A DNA stretch of 64,000 nucleotides, taken from NCBI GenBank assembly GCA_033439295.1, contig JAVTLE010000011.1:1736082-1800081 (forward strand), read 5' to 3'. The position numbers were made by a program, and so were the translations under genes. The DNA is from Deuterostichococcus epilithicus (Eukaryota; Chlorophyta; Trebouxiophyceae; Prasiolales; Stichococcaceae). The notes beneath the pieces are model-generated. The model was given only the letters and a program-made list of their open reading frames with translations. It was not told where the DNA came from and searched no databases. Position 1 is the stretch's first letter. Every line of letters starts with the position of its first letter. This document shows, piece after piece, positions 47,905 to 61,200 of this stretch.

Positions 47905-50900
47905 TCAGGTCATGGGGATGGCAGCCTGCGGCTCCTGCTCTAGCTCCTCCCTCCGCCAGTGAAAGGCCTCCATGTAGCCGCGCCCGTGCACCGTGTGGAA
48001 CTTTTCCGTGTCGTTGTACCGCTGCACCTCGTCCTCCAGCAGCGTCCAGTTGCCGAAATCCGACAGCTGCGGCTTGTACCTGTGTGGCGCCGCAGTCGCA
48101 TGTATGTTACAAGCAGCTGGACGCGGGCACAGTGCCTTTACCTGCGGCTACCACCACCACCACTGCCAACGGCATGATGGGCCACATCTTGGGCACAGCA
48201 GAGCATGCCTGGTTGCAGCAGGCGCGCACATGCCGCCTGTTTGTCGGCCCAGACATGCTTTGTGCGGCACCAAAAACATGGTGCCTGCCGAAGCATCACC
48301 ATTGTGCACCCTTCATAGGGGTTGAGATGGTGCAATGCAGGAACCATCGGTCTGCAGCACACCTGAACAGGGCGCCGTACTCGTGCAGCAGCCGCCGCAG
48401 GTAGCACAGCCGTGCCGGCTGCCGCAGGTGTCGCTGCGCAAAGTCCTGCCCTGCGCGTGCGATGCGTCGCGCCACGTCGTCGTGCTGCCGCAGCCAGTCG
48501 ATGATCTGCAGGCGCGGCGACCAGCCGTGAGTCAGGCCTGGACGTGCTGCGTGGCTACACATGATGCGACATGTTTCTGACATCAGGGCGCCGCAGCATG
48601 CTGTTTGGGTTCGGCAGGACAACAGGCAACCTGTTTCTTCAAAGTGCTGCATGGTTGGCAGAGAGGACGCGATGCATATTCAGCATCAACGTGCCACAAC
48701 ACACTCTTCGGAAGCAGCAGGGTGACAAGGACAGGCCACAGCAGCTGAAGCGAAGGCTGCCATACCCAGCAATCCTAACACCCCCTTATACAATGCAATG
48801 CACACTGTAGACAGCGCACATGCAGGATGTCCTTGGCGTCGTACTGGCCGACGGGCACGTAGTGCACCCACGGCTGGAGCGCCGCCTCGTAGAACATCCA
48901 GTAGTGGCTGACGTGCTTCAGCGCCACCTGTGCGCATGCCGCCGCATGGTGTCCGGCGCGAGACACTCGTGCAACTCACTCTCGACATAGCACCAGACAA
49001 GCCGTGCAACAGCGGCTGCAGCCAGTATCAGGAGTGCTGTACCCGTAGTCAGGCTGCAAATGCCATACAGGAAGCGAGAAGCAACACGATCATCAACATG
49101 CACAGGATCCGAAGCATGCAGCCACCGGCAGGCTTCAGGGTCTGGCGCATGCTGGCGGCATCGCTGCCAATCCCCACACACGACCAGAAGGCAGGAAGAT
49201 GCACACTTTCCCACCTGGTCCGAGGCCAGCACCATCTGCAGGCGCGTGCTGGCGGTGTTGCCATCCACGCTGAGGCCATACTTGTGACCCAGGTGCGCGT
49301 CGATGGGCAGCCAGCCGCGCTTTTCCACCATGCCCACGTCCAGGTGGCTGCCGTTGGTCGCGTCGCTGAGGTCGCTGTAGTAGTCCCGCGGGACGATCGT
49401 CTGCAATGTTGTGCGGGCGAGGCGGATTGGTGTGAGAGAATACGACACAACCGAACCATCTGTGGAAGTCTGGTTCAGGTGTTGCGCACCCAGCTGCAGG
49501 GGATAGCCTGCATCGCACCAGAGGGCGTCACATTCCTGGGTCGTGGACCGGGGCTGGTTCCCCTGTCTGCACCCCACCCACGGATGTGCATGGATGCCGG
49601 CAACAGAAACTGCTTGTTCGTGGCTCCCACCTCGCCGCGGCGGCTGGGGGCGCGGTGGCCCGACGGGAAGTTGGTGTACCGCCCCACGGCCGTGTCCGCC
49701 TTGCCGGCCCACGCCGCCGGGTCAGCCGCCGAGCAGTTCGCCACCCACTCGTCGAAGCTGCGGATGGTAAAAGGGCAACTGCTCTCGAAGTTGCCGTCTG
49801 AAAGGATCAAATGCGCTTTGAAGTCACAGAGGGCAGGTGCGGAGATCGCCCGGCCCGGCAATGACTCGCAGTTTCGCAGCGCTCCGCAAAGCTCCAACAC
49901 ATTTTCGCATGAAAGGCACCGCTGCGCACCTATGCTTGTGGAAGTCGCCGTCAGGGACCAGGATGTCCAGTGCGCCTGCATCCTTGACCCAGGAGAAGAT
50001 GGGGCAGGCCGGCTCGCTGCCCAGCGGGAAGGCTCCCACGTCTCGGTTCACCTGGGGCAGCAGAAGCCACGTCACATCGCTGTGCAGCACTGGGCCTGAC
50101 GATGGAGACAACTGCTGTGCACTGCCGCATGCTGCGACCGAGCATGGCGGCAGGCAGGCACGGGGCTTGCTGGTCCTGCTGAGACGAGTCCAGCACTTAC
50201 AGGATGCCATGCTACATGCTGCAGTCTGGACATGCTGCCGTCTGGCTGGCAGGCTGCGGCGCAGCTGAGTGGGGAGTAGAAGTGTCAAGGGTGCACCGGA
50301 ATCTGTGGCCAGTCACTGAACTGCAGCCGGAACTCAATGTCCTGCGCCCCGTACCGCAGCACCGTCTGCGTATGCAGCAGGCCAGGGCGGTAAGAGTCTC
50401 GCATCTTTCATTGCTCCTGAGCCTGCTGGGCTGTCCACGGGACCGCGGCTGATGCCTGCGTGCAGGACACAGTCCAGCCCACCACAAATCTGAGAAACCG
50501 GATGAGGCAGTTGTGATCCCCTCAAGCAGCGCATGATGAGCATGTTGGGCAGCACATGCACATGGGAGGTGCTGTCGGTGCCCTAATCCGCTCCTCTGGC
50601 TGTCTCATCAGTTGGATTCGGTAACTCGCCTCCTGAATGTCGGCAAGCGACAGGAAGTAGAGCGCATTGACCCAGTCCGGCATCGGCGGGTTGGTGACGT
50701 ACAGCACATTGTCGATGATGGCGAAGTGGCCCAGGTAGTGCCCACCAGGCTGCGATGGCAGACGTTTTAATGAGCTTCGTGCGGCTCAATGACTTCGTGC
50801 TCCACATCTCTGCAGCATGGAGTAGCTGCAGACTCGAGCAATACAGAGGCGCTCAGGCGGCTCGTTTGACAGTTTCGGGCAGGGCACAGCATTCTCAATG

Positions 50901-52097
50901 ATGCTGCAGGCCTAGCAGAGGCACCGAGAAGGACGATCGCGGTCAGCGGTCTCTAGACCTGCAGCTGGTGGTCACATGCAAACCACAGGGACAAACATGC
51001 ATACATGCGCCGGACTGGAGCGCGCCAGACGTAGCAGCGCCGCTCCAGACTGGTCCGGCAGCTGTGCGGCGCTCGTCGGCTGGGTTTCCCCATTGGCCCA
51101 TCTGGCCTAACACATACCCACACATAACGAGAGCACACAAATCTATGCAGACAGGCGCACGTCTTTGGAGAAGCCGAACGCTTCACATGCCGCAAAATTT
51201 TCGCGCTGGATGCCGCGCGACAGCCACGGCACCAGGTCGTTGTAGATGGTTGGGTACAGCGCCGCATGCTCCTCGCACTCGTCCTCTGTGATGGCATTGA
51301 TGATCGCAGCATTGGAACTGTTTGTGTGTGTTGGAAGGGAGGCGCATGACTCGGATTCAGCCATGCCTTGAATTATTCGTATTGCAGCAGGGGTCGCCCT
51401 CAGGTGCTGAGCACACTGCAAGGCTAGATGCCGCTGTGGCAGCTGAATGCGGGGCATGACAACAGCCGCCTGAATACACTGGATCAGAGGATGCCGGCAG
51501 CAGTGCTGCAGCAACCTTTGCTGGGCATCAGGCTGTCGATCATTGCCCTGACGCCGCCTGTCAGGCCGCCGCCGCCGCCGCTGGCTGTGCCATTTGCCGC
51601 TGCTGCGTCAGGCCGCTCCCCCATCACCTGCAGCAGAGGTTGTACGGGTGCGTAGAGTTCACACTCTCCTCCAGGTTGCACATCAGCTTTCAGAATCCCG
51701 AGCCAAATGGAGCTTGCAGTAACCACACAAAGCGCCGGCCGCCGGGCAGCGCCATACATCAGCTTCCATGCCGATTGATAGCGCTGCAGCGATGCATCGT
51801 CAGCCAGAAGCGTCGCGAGTGCCGTGCGCAGGCATCAAGCGTTGCTGCGGCACCTTGGCCGTCCTGCAGCCGGTGCCGCGAGCCGGTGGCACAACAAAGC
51901 TTTCGTAGGTCGTGGTGCCGACCCACCCGCAGCATAGATCGCAGTTGCGCGTTGGCCTGCGCCTCCGTCAGCCAGGCATAGCACAGCACTGCCGCTGTGC
52001 ACACGCCCGCAATCGCGCCGACGGCACGCCACCGTCGGCGCGGCGGCCGCACCGCATTGGGCCTGAAGCGCCCCTCGCCATTACCGCCGGCTCGCAT
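47905..52097 (-). CDS. GT90/CAP10-family O-glycosyltransferase
   Basis: Type II membrane glycosyltransferase of the CAP10/POGLUT (GT90) family, which transfers xylose or glucose in the secretory pathway. The ATG at 52097 is followed by a signal anchor (RRRWRAVGAIAGVCTAAVLC). Downstream minus-strand segments in order: ALYPTIYNDLVPWLSRGIQ (about 51230); GGHYLGHFAIIDNVLYVTNP and WVNALYFLSLADIQEASYRI (about 50750-50600); VLRYGAQDIEFRLQFSDW (about 50400-50310); PACPIFSWVKDAGALDILVP with DGDFHKH (about 50030-49930); CPFTIRSFDEWVANC and VGRYTNFPSGHRAPSRRGEV (about 49790-49640); LGHKYGLSVDGNTASTRLQM (about 49300-49220); VSHYWMFYEAALQPWVHYVP (about 48920-48830); IIDWLRQHDDVARRIARAGQ with CYLRRLLHEYGALF (about 48510-48366); and the C-terminal exon ending at 47905. 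The HKY...DGN...R block and the final helical block are the family signature. Confidence 0.85.
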
Positions 52098-53399
52098 TTC
52101 GGGGCGCCCTCTGAGTTGAGGCGGCCTACCAGCGCCTGCAGTGAAGTGCACAGCACCCTGAACTTCAGTCGGTCTGCGCCCATGCAGGCGTGCGGCATGC
52201 CGAGGTGCACAGGGGCACTGGCACCTGCCGGCACAGCACCACCGCGCGTGGCTGGCCTGACCACGGAAGGGCATTGAGCGGGGTGCTGCCACCATGCAGG
52301 ACAGCATGGCGAGACGCGCAGGCGTCACACCCGGCGACTAGCTCGGGCAGGCGTACTGCTGGGCGTCAGCGCCGGTCAGCGGCCCATGCCGCCACTGGCT
52401 GCCTGATGGCGGACAATAGCGACTCACAGACCCTTTATATCACGTAGGTGGTGCTATTTTGCCGCTGCGGCCTGGTTTAGGCTATTCGGGGCTGGCGCTT
52501 GGCACTGTGCGTGGGGTGCATAACGAAGCAGCCCCGGTTACGCAGCGAAATCCTGGTTTGTCTTCAAGCCTTGCGTTTTGCGCTCTTGGGTCACGAAATG
52601 AAGATACAACCGTGCGGGGTGGACGTTGGCACAGTGACGAGGCAAACACTGCTGACAAGGTGACGGTGTAAACAATGCGTCGCCCCACAAGCCGCAGTAT
52701 ACTGCACGGAGCTACCTACATGCATCAAAAGGAATTGAGTGACGTTGGATCCAGCCCAATCAGCCTGCCGAGTCTGGCCGACCACTGCTGCCAAAAGTAC
52801 CGGCAGCCAGGTCAGCATTGCATCATCCGTGCAATCCTGTGGTGAGCTACCGGCCCTCCTTGCTTCTGGCACAGCCCAATCCTCGTTCGCAGCCGCACCG
52901 CACTCGCACGCTGGCACGGCGATACGGCAGGTCTTACTGCATATCTCTTCCGGTCGGCGAGGCTGCAGGCCCGCTCTGTGGGAGCTGCATATCGTAACAT
53001 GGCGGCCTTCGGTGCCAACTGCACCACCCAGCTCTCTCAGGTGCCTGTGGTTACTCGCATGCCTGACTTTATCGCATTTGAATGGCAATGGTCATGGCTT
53101 GACACCATGCATGGAGTGGATCCTGATGATGCATGATCTGAATGTGCTTTGGTGAATGTGCTTTAGTAAAGCAACGGTTCAGTGAAGCAACTCTGCAGAG
53201 TGGCGCCTGGCCTCTATCAAGAATTTCTCCAGTACCATGCACGTCCATCCACCAGCAAAGATCCGATGCATTGCAGGCCAACGCGAGGGCAGCCCAGGCG
53301 CCCCCCTGCGCGACGGCGGTCGGCCGGGCTACAGCACTGAGCGCGCAGCTCCGCGGCCAACTGCGCCAGGTGCTGCCGCCGGCGGTGCTGGGAGCCACC
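52098..53399. other. Divergent intergenic region between GT90 and ATP sulfurylase
   Basis: About 1.3 kb between two divergent starts. A minus-strand ORF of 165 codons (52591-53088) has no recognisable domain and is probably chance. A 14-bp direct repeat (TGAATGTGCTTTRG) sits at about 53131-53168. It may hold a bidirectional prom­oter. Confidence 0.4.
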
Positions 53400-56300
53400 A
53401 TGCGGCAGCACTCTGCCTCGGCAGCACGCCAGCAGCTAACGGTCAGGTGGGCATGTTGCCGCGGCACGGCTGTACATGGACCGACCAGCAGCGCATAACA
53501 TGCTTCAGTCAGGCCTGCAGGCTCTGGGATGCCCTAACAGCTGCAGTTGTGCGCAGCTGGTTCGATTCAGCTTCGGGGACTGCTATCAGTGCTCAGCAGC
53601 GCACCACACAGGGCGCTGACGCTGACGCTGGAGCGGGCAGCCAAACCAGGGGTGGTGAGTCTTTCTGGCTGGGGCGAGGAAGCCTCTTCGAGGGCAATAG
53701 GCATGTCACCGGACATCGCAGCGATACATTCGCTCTGCCGGATTGCACAGGGCGACGGCGGTGGTGGCGGAGGGCCAGTTACAGACGCCGCATGGCGGCA
53801 AGCTTGTGGACCTCATGGCCCCGTCAGAGCAGCACGCCGAGCTCAAGGCGTCCGCGGGCAAGACGATCCAGCTCAGCGACCGCAACGCCTGCGACGTGGA
53901 GCTGCTCATAGTCGGGTGAGGCTCCCCTCTGGAAACATGGCTGAAAATTGCAGCTGGCGTCGTTTCAGCGCGGTGTGGCGGTGCCGTCAAGCTGGCGCGC
54001 GCACAAGGCTGCAGGCGCATGGGTGTGTGGGCGGGGCAGGAAGGAGGTCATGCAGGCCAATGTCCTGGGATGTAGCAGGGCATATAGTGTTCACATTGCA
54101 TCGCATCACGTGCACCCCCAGGCGACCACTCGCGTCCAGATAGTACCACAGCTGCACACGCGGGCTGACGTGTGCTGTCCCGTGCCCGCTGCAGCGCCTT
54201 CTCGCCGCTGACAGGCTTCATGGACGAGGCGACATACGATCACGTTGTGGAGCACCAGCGCCTGCCGGTGCGCCTGTTCAGTGTTTGGGCAGTTGTGAAA
54301 AGCGTGAACAATATGGCCTGGGCAGGCATTGGTGTCCTGCTGTGCGAGGTGCAGACCGGATGCGAGCAGACTGGCCGCAAGACGCGATGCTTGATTGCCT
54401 TTGTAAGCGAAGCTGATTCCTGCCGATGCATTCGCGATGCAAATAGTCAAGCGGCACGACACGGCAAGAGAGCAGCATGTGTGTGTATATTCACAAACGA
54501 ACAACGATGTAGGCGGACGAGGAGCACGAGCGGATACTGTTTGGCCTGCCGGTGGTTCTGGACACCGCTGACGACAGCATCGTCGTCGGCGACAACCTGC
54601 TGCTGCAGTACGAGGCAAGTCACTCCAGCCCCTCTGCTCTAAGTCTGCATCATAATTGACCAGAAGTGGCAATGGCCACCGACGATGAAAGCATCGCCGT
54701 CGGCGACACCCTGCTGCCATAGGCGAGCATCCCATCCCTTCCTCCCTGCTCTCTTATGTGAGTGCTTGGAGGTCGGACCGGCAAAAGTCAGGGGCGCCCA
54801 GTGCAGCCCGGCGGATCCCTGTACCCTCATGCGTCCCCTGGTGGCACAGCTTGGAATCATTTTTCTGCCACAGGAGCGCAGGCCCGCCTGCAAACCGAGG
54901 CCTGTCCTCCATCCCGGACTATGGCCTACATGCAATTCGCCTGGGATGCGTCTCGACAACACTGCTTGACATGAGCTTCCAGCGCCACAAGCAGCAGCGG
55001 CTCGCGCTGCTGCGGTGCCCTTATGGTTTTTTCTTCTTTTCCCCCAGGGCCAGGACCTGGCGGTCATGACTGTCAACTCCAAGTGGGCGCCCAACAAGCC
55101 GAAGGAGGCGAAGCACTGCTACGGCACCACCTCCATCGAGCACCCCGCCGTGCAGATGATCTCCATGGAGCGCGGGAAGTACTACCTTGGTGCGCCGCTT
55201 CCGCCTTCCCCTCCTTTCCTGCCTGCTGTGGCGCGCTGTGGCGATTGCCAGAAGGCCGACTGCCGCGTGCATCGCAGCTGCGCTGCGACCGCAGGCACGG
55301 GACAGTCCTTCTGAGCTCTGCACGAAGGCCACCGATTGCTGTGCTGTGCAGGTGGAGACATCAAGGGCCTGGCGCTGCCCAAGCGCGTGTTCCCTTGTGC
55401 CTCGCCTGCCGAGGTCCGACGCCGTGCGTGCTGCGAGCGCCTCACTGACCATGGAATTGTCACATGGTCCTGCGGTCAGAGCCAGTATGCTTGTGGTTCG
55501 GCATTGCAGCAGAGCTGCACATCCTGCACATGCACTCAATGCACACCAGAGTGTCGTCTCGCTGCCAAGAGCGCGCTTGGCGTCGCCGCTGCGCAAGGGT
55601 TGCACCATCGGAGGGGCACAAACCTCATTGTGCTTGGTCTGCCCGCTGGTGCGGGCATCAAAGCGCCTGCCCGCTGGACGCCAGCAAAGCCTAAGCCCTA
55701 AACCCGCACGAGCGCAGGTGCGGTCGACGCTGCCGCCGGGCAAGGACGTGCTGGCGTTCCAGTGCCGGAACCCGATCCACAAGGCCCACTACGAGCTGTT
55801 CATCCGCGCGCTGGAGGCGGACAACGTGCGCGACGGCGCCGTATGCCTGGTGCACCCCACCTGCGGCCCCACCCAGGTGCGGTTTGGACATCTGGTGAAT
55901 TTAGACATCTGGAAGGCATCCGGTTCAGGAAGGCATCCGTCTTACGAACGCCTTCGAGCAGTCGGATGGCAGTGGTGCACAGCCGGCGGCCGCTTCTGCC
56001 GTGGAGCCAGCATGTCGTGTCGATGGACCGCAGCACCGGCCACCCGTTGTTCCCAGGCGCTGTCCGCCAGTCGCCGCAAGCGGGACGGGTTTCTCCGCTG
56101 GTTGTGGAAGCCGGAGCTCGCAGGCCCCCAGGGCGCAGCGACGCGGGCTCTTGACACCTGCGCACAGTTTCCGGCGTCGCGACGCCGCGCTGCCGCTTTC
56201 ACATGGGGAACACACAGAAAGGGAACACGGGGAAAGGGCAGTCTGATTTGCCGCAGGACGACGACATCCCGGGCGACGTGCGCTTCCGCACATACGAGGT

Positions 56301-57595
56301 GCTGAAGGAGGAGGTGGCAAACCCGCAGCTGCGGTGGGCGTACCTGCCCTACTCCATGCACATGGCGGGCCCCCGCGAGGCCATCCAGGTGACTGCCCCT
56401 GGAACAGCAGCCCGCTTGGTGCCATGTACTGAGTGACCACAGCGGGCATCGGCTGGCAGGACTGCCGTCGGCGACTGCTCCGCCTCGCTGGTAAGCTGAT
56501 GCATTCGCATGGGCCACACAGCCTCCTGAGAGAATCTAAGCCCCGCGCCGCGGCAGGTTGCAGGCTCCCCATGTGCATGGTACGAGCGCGTGTCTCAACC
56601 TGCTGCCCCTCCCGCTGCCCCCCGCAGCACATGATCCTGCGGCGCAACTATGGCGCGACGCACTTCATCATCGGGCGCGACATGGCCGGCTCCAAGTCCA
56701 GCCTCACCGGCGACGACTTCTACGGCGCCTATGACGCGCAGGAGCACGCCAACAGGTATGGCGTCCGCTCACACGCCCGATGGATGCCAAGCCAGCTTGT
56801 CAGAGCATCTGTCCGCGACGGGACCAGGGGCCTGGGAGCCAGCTGCTGCGGGGCCTCCTGGAGGATGCTGGAAGCGCTAGCAGTGCGCTCGTGCCCTGCC
56901 GTCGCAAGCATGGGCTGTATTGTGGGGTGGAGATCAGCCACCATCATTTGCAGGGGGAGCACGTCCTGTTGTCAGCAGGCTTTCTGCCCATGTGCTGGCA
57001 GCCACTTGCCTCCTGGCACTCAGGTTGCCACCGTCCTGGCCGCAGGCACGCACACGAGCTCAACATGCAGACGGTCCCCAGCCTCAACATCACCTACACC
57101 GAGGAGAAGGTGCAATCGCCCACTATGAATTGTGGGTTCCAACTGTGAAAAAGCATCTGAATGCACATCAGCAGGCATGCATGAAAAGAGACATGCAACT
57201 TGCCCGTGCGCTCGTACCTCAATCTAGCGGCTGCGGCACATGCAGGGCTACGTGACGGCGGATGTGGCTGACGCTGAGGGTCTGCACCGCCTCAACCTGT
57301 CCGGCACCAAGTTCCGGCAGATGCTGCGGTGCGTGCAGAATTTCCCCTGCACTGCTCGGGCTGTGCTGGAGGTCAATACCGCTCTGAAATAGAGTGCGGG
57401 CTGACTTTGCGAGATAGTGAATTTGTCGGCATCCGCAGCGTGTGTACCTGTTCAAGCATTGCACGGAACCTGCGTCTGATCTTTGGTCTTTGTGTTCGCA
57501 GTTCTGGACAAGACATCCCCACGTGGTTCGCCTTCGAGAGCGTTGTGTCGGTTCTGCGTGACTCGGTGGCACAAAATGGCTCGGAAAGTTCATAG
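53400..57595 (+). CDS. Sulfate adenylyltransferase (ATP sulfurylase), probably plastidial
   Basis: Makes adenosine 5'-phosphosulfate from ATP and sulfate, the first step of sulfate assimilation. Twelve phase-consistent exons give 416 residues from ATG 53400: 53400-53446, 53751-53915, 54195-54267, 54513-54614, 55048-55189, 55352-55413, 55718-55876, 56257-56388, 56628-56755, 57046-57109, 57246-57328 and 57502-57595. Family blocks: [57 protein letters not shown] (nucleotide-binding HxxH), [44 protein letters not shown], and [11 protein letters not shown]. The exon 1/2 join gives [14 protein letters not shown], a typical transit cleavage site. The start sits in a GCCACCATG context, but an in-frame reading extends upstream with transit-like Ala/Arg sequence, so a longer presequence is possible. 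Intron 4 starts GC (GAG|GCAAGT). No kinase domain is fused. Confidence 0.93.
54555..54725 (+). repeat. Decayed partial copy of ATP sulfurylase exon 4 in intron 4
   Basis: The intron segment at about 54672-54725 (reads [15 protein letters not shown] then TAG) is a diverged copy of the exon 4 end ([17 protein letters not shown]). The alignable part is about 55 bp and extends across the splice junction. Confidence 0.75.
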
Positions 57596-57641
57596 TTTCG
57601 AAAAGTCACTTGATGCTCAAGCCACCCGCTTAATTTGATTG

Positions 57642-57646
57642 TGTAA
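57642..57646 (+). terminator. TGTAA polyadenylation signal of ATP sulfurylase
   Basis: TGTAA lies 47 bp past the stop codon of the ATP sulfurylase gene. Confidence 0.65.
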
Positions 57647-58250
57647 TCGATCACTTCGGCGCTGGCCGTATGCTTGCTCCTTCCTTCGCACTCCTGGCAG
57701 AGGCAAGCTGCGCCAGCGAGAGTTAGTATACACAGTTAGTATTTTCAGTTTGGACGTCGCATACCTGTTGTCTAACATGTTAACTCGCTGCGTCATTGCC
57801 TCGGTCCCAGGCTGACAGACTCACTTTCAGCGCCAAGTACCGAAGGCTGCAAAGCATGCAAGAGGACCTGTAAAGCTGTGCCATGCACGCCGGTCACGTT
57901 CGATTTGGCGGCATCTTCGGCGGAGCGCCTCTCGTACGCACTGTACGGGCATGCATGTGAGATCCAGCCCTCATGTCAATGCAGCCTCATGAAAACGCCC
58001 ACATGTGCATGCGATCCAGCCATTTACGCTTGCTGTACCGCCGCAGAGGCTGTCCACGCGCGCATCGTGCGTTCAGCAATCGACAGCCAACCGATGCGAG
58101 GGACTTGAACTTTGATTCTAGTCCTTCGGTCCCTCATCGCTGCACGCTTTGGTTTGTATAAAGCCTTTCCACCAGGTGACTAGCTTGCTGCGCGGTTCAG
58201 CCTGGCATCGGCCGTTCGAATGTGCCAGGTCTGAATGTGGCGAATTAACA
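57647..58250. other. Intergenic region upstream of NFKBIL1-like gene
   Basis: No coding signal. It should hold the promoter of the NFKBIL1-like gene. Confidence 0.5.
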
Positions 58251-61200
58251 ATGGCTTCAAAGTCGCCCAAGAGGGACGGCAAGCTCGGCAAGCACAAGAA
58301 GAAGCGCAAGCGGGACAGCATCCCGGACACGGCGGAAGCGACGCTCAAGCTGCTCGGCTACGCGGCGCTGGGGAAGACGAAACGCGTTCGCAAGGTATTG
58401 GACCGGACGTCGCATCTGGACGTCAACGCGTACGACGCGGAGGGTCTGACGCCGCTGCACCACGCCTGCCGCTACGGACACCACGACACGGCTCAGCTTC
58501 TGCTGACGTGAGCGACGGACCCTGTGCATGCCCCATAAGCGCTGCAGCCCCTCATGCCGGCTTGCATTCTGCTCTCCGGTGCTACGCCATACACAACCGC
58601 TGATCGTGGCTCGCATTCCTTCTTTGAATTGGGAGCAGCGCAATGCCGGGCCGGCAGGTGCACCGGCATGGAGGACGGCGGTCGTCCATCATCCGTCCAT
58701 GCGAGCGCAGCCACCGAGCTGAGACGATGGTGACTGACAGGGCAGTGACCGCGCATCTGCGGTCGCAATGCAGGCGCGGAGCGGACATCGATGCGGAGGA
58801 TGTTGCGGGGAACTCGCCGGCGCACCTGGCCGCCGCGCGGGGGCACCTGCCGCTGCTGTCCACCCTGCTCCAGGTGACTCTACAGTGACTCCATCTCGCC
58901 CTCCAGCTCTGCGTCGTTCTCCGCTGAGGTGCATCAAGCAAGGCGCGGACCACCAGGAACAAGAAGATAACGGCTCTTCTGCCACGCATGCATCGCAGGC
59001 GACGCCGGCGCCCAGCATCGACCGCCAAAACGCGAAGGGCGTGACAGTGCGCAGCCTTGCGGCCGCCATGATGAGCCGCGAGGACATCGACGACTGGTGG
59101 GTGCTGCACGTATAGGCTCACACGTGGCCCAGAGGTCGACCTTGAGCAGCGCCCCTGGGGGCGCTGCGCTTTTGCGGCTGGATCCCGGCAGGGAGGGTGT
59201 GCATTTGCGGACGAGCGGTGCAGGGCGTTCTCTGGGGCCCCAAATGACCGGTGCTTCAGCAAGCGTTAAAAGCGTGCACCAAGGAGCTGATGTCGCCATG
59301 CATCACCTGCATGACATCCCCCTGAAGCCGCTGTGCAGCGGTGCCCTCGCGCTCCTGCCATGCTGGGTGCAATCGGTCTTGACTCCCCAAACTTCACCAA
59401 AGAGCTGCACAACCAGCGTCCCGCCCGTCGTTCTTGCAGGCGGTCTGCGCGGCCCTCGCCGGACGCGCAGCCCAGCGGAAGCTCGCAGGAGAAGGCGCCT
59501 TGGGGGCATGACTCGCCCGGGGACGAGGATCCGGAGGCGACCTGGCGGGCGCGCATTGCGGCGGAAGCGGAACTGGACGGCGGCGCCGCCGCCCCGCCCT
59601 TCGGCGCAGGCGGAGCCCCGGTCAAAATAAATCTGTCGTCTGTGCATGTTGACAGGCTTGCCTGACGGCTGGCAGAAGGCAGCTAGGGCCCCTGGCGGCG
59701 GGCACGACCGGCGGCAGCGGCGCCTGCTCTCCGAACCCCCCTGGTCACACGCTGGAAATGGACTCCTGAAGTTAGCCTCGCCGGCAAGGTTGCCACTGCC
59801 CACCTCATCTCGCTCACCGATGCGTGCAGCGAAACTATCAAAATCATGTAATTTACTATATTACAAGTACCAACCTGCCAGCCCTTCCCCCCCGCAGCCG
59901 GCTGGGGCGACCCCAACTGGGCGGACGACGCTGAGGTGTACGACGACGGGCCGGAGGTGCCGTGGGGTGGCGCCGCGGAGAGCGAGGACGCATTTGCCGC
60001 ACGCATCTGGGCAGAGATGGAGCGGCGCCGCCACGCCGCAATTGATGCGGCAGCGGCGTGAGTCGCCACCTCACACAGAGAGCCCGCTGAATGGCCGCGC
60101 CCTCTTGCTGCCCTTGGCCTGGAGGCTGTCGATTGGTCGTGGGGCGCGACCCGCCGTGCACGGGCGGAACAGGGAAAGGGTCGGGGTAGCAGCAGGGCGA
60201 GGCCTGGAGCCGCCGCAGCAGGCGATCTGTCCGCTTGGCGTTGGGTTTGAGAGTTTTTTTAAATGCTGGAAGCAATTATGTGCGTCAGGCTGTGCTTTGA
60301 ATGCGGGTGCTCTTTGGCACGCCTGGCCTGTCGCTGCTGCGGCGATGTGGCATGCGGCCCGGCGGCACCTGCAGAGCGCGCCTCACAAAGGCTGGGATGT
60401 CCCGATTGCAGGAATTGCAGGTCGCACAATGAGGAACACCAACCTCTCACAAGACCCTACACGATCCTGCTCCTTTCAGTCCACTCGCAGGTCGTGTGAT
60501 AGGGAGCGGCAGGCGGCGGCGCGGCTATGGGAGGCGTCTCAAATCCCTGTTGCACACGACGAAGCCCTACCCCTTGTGCTGCTCGCAGGTCGTACAACAG
60601 GGAGCGGGAGGCGGCGGCGGAGCGGCGGCGGGAGGCGGAAGCGGAGGCCTTTCAGCGGTCGCAGCGCATCCTGGAGGGGGAGCTGGCCCGCGACCGCGCC
60701 TGGCGCGACGCCGTCAAGCAGGCATGTGCCGTGCAGGATGTAGCACGGCACACATCTGCTGCTGACGGTCGCAAGAGACGCTGTGGGTCATGACCGCAAT
60801 GGGTGCAGCAGGGCAGAGTCGGCGGTGCTGACACATCCCGTGTGAGACGCATCGTTGCGGCTGCAGCAGCTCTGTGCAGACGAGCGCGCCGGGTTGCACC
60901 TCCATTGCAAAGCAGTTCGACGCCCTCCGCAGCACACAGCAGCGCCTGACGCTGTTTGTGGTGCGAACACGAACCTCAACAATCAGCATTCAAGCCGCAG
61001 GGCGACCTGGGCGTGCGGCGGGCTCGCTACGAGGCGCGCTGGCATGCCTTTGCCGCCGGCGCCGCGGCTGCCGCGGCGCCAGGAGCACAGGAGGTGTCCT
61101 ACGCCGGGGTGCCGTGGCCCGTGGAGGCGGAGGGCTCCGCCATCGAGCCCATCATCTTCTACGGCGTGTCAGGTGCGCGCCTCTGAGAGCTTGGACGTCC

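Noticed and set aside
52591-53088. Minus-strand 165-codon ORF between GT90 and ATP sulfurylase
   Set aside because: No domain, repeat, or codon pattern supports it, and it lies in the shared upstream region of two divergent genes.
59646-60743. Plus-strand 365-codon Arg/Pro-rich ORF
   Set aside because: It runs across NFKBIL1-like exon 5, two introns and exon 6 in the wrong frame.
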